This document shows, piece after piece, positions 63,842 through 64,000 of a stretch of 64,000 bases of DNA. This stretch comes from CAVRTM01 sp963724015. GTDB lineage: Bacteria; Actinomycetota; Actinomycetes; Actinomycetales; Dermatophilaceae. The DNA is taken from NCBI GenBank assembly GCA_963724015.1, contig CAVRTM010000004.1:744001-808000 (forward strand), given 5' to 3'. Both the position numbers and the translations under genes were made by a program. The number at the start of each line of letters is the position of its first letter. The first letter of the stretch is position 1. The notes under the pieces were generated by a model. It saw only the letters and a list, made by a program, of their open reading frames with translations. It searched no databases and was not told the DNA's origin.

Positions 63842-64000
63842 ATGACCACCGCCCCGCAGGACCCCCGCACGGCACCTCCCACGCCCCCGAGCGCACCGGC
63901 CGACGGCCGGTCCCGGTGGCAGCAGCGGTACGACGCCGCGCAGGCGCGCGGCCTGGTTCGCGAGGCGGACTTCACCACCCTCTCGGGCACGACCGTGGAG
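63842..64000 (+). CDS. Acyl-CoA mutase large subunit (methylmalonyl-/isobutyryl-CoA mutase family), 5' end
   Basis: Only the first 53 codons are in the window. After a Pro-rich start, RSRWQQRYDAAQARG and READFTTLSGTTVE match the N-terminus of the MCM/IcmA-like single-chain mutase large subunits. If complete, this would be a second B12-dependent mutase beside Ecm, fed by the same MeaB and adenosyltransferase. Starts 22 bp after the MarR stop with gttgggggc upstream. Confidence 0.75.
   Translation, partial: MTTAPQDPRTAPPTPPSAPADGRSRWQQRYDAAQARGLVREADFTTLSGTTVE

Overview
ORGANISM. The window is a very high-G+C actinobacterial chromosome segment. Support: GTG/TTG starts, many TANNNT boxes 6-9 nt before leaderless starts, a Kgd-type 2-oxoglutarate decarboxylase, NucS, DUF2550, MurA with Asp in place of the catalytic Cys, and an actinobacterial lysA-hom-thrC-thrB-rho-rpmE-prfA-prmC-sua5-glyA-wecA-atp gene order. 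The AtpE sequence and gene content look most like Propionibacteriales (Nocardioides-like). That family-level guess is from memory, not computed.

LAYOUT. 1-7 kb: kgd (cut by the window edge), an ABC exporter pair and two DUF21/CBS membrane proteins. 7-17 kb: tRNA-Arg(CCG), a lone receiver protein, argS-lysA, hom-thrC-thrB and rho. 17-22 kb: a compact signalling/polysaccharide-like cassette (receiver, HEAT-repeat protein, GT2 glycosyltransferase, histidine kinase). 22-29.5 kb: rpmE, prfA, prmC, sua5, a DUF72 gene, a methyltransferase, glyA and wecA. 29.5-38 kb: the complete F1Fo ATP synthase locus, preceded by a CRP-type palindrome. 38-64 kb: B12-dependent acyl-CoA metabolism (adenosyltransferase, ethylmalonyl-CoA mutase, double 3-hydroxyacyl-CoA dehydrogenase, crotonyl-CoA carboxylase/reductase, epimerase, thiolase, MeaB, start of a second acyl-CoA mutase) interleaved with murA, a STAS protein, nucS, transporters and a translationally coupled operon encoding an Asp-Gly-Gly-Ala repeat peptide, a JmjC-type oxygenase and a sucrase/ferredoxin-like protein. 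61-62.6 kb is the only clearly accessory patch: an ISL3 transposase remnant, a perfect hairpin and a small secreted Cys-containing protein.

HOW IT FITS TOGETHER. Thiolase, 3-hydroxyacyl-CoA dehydrogenase, Ccr, epimerase, Ecm, MeaB, adenosyltransferase and a second mutase make up much of an ethylmalonyl-CoA/methylmalonyl-CoA route, which would let the cell assimilate acetate or C4 acyl-CoA. The aspartate-family amino acid genes form one block. The best candidate for something undescribed is the repeat-peptide/JmjC/Fe-S operon at 50.46-52.9 kb.

DATA QUALITY. At least 30 single-base frame breaks, nearly all +1 G or C insertions, interrupt genes that must be intact (atpA, B, D, E, F, G, H and kgd). 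One glycosyltransferase carries three within 45 bp that restore frame. I treat them as sequencing or assembly errors, give each gene its full extent, and name the break positions. Exact break positions are good to a few bases.
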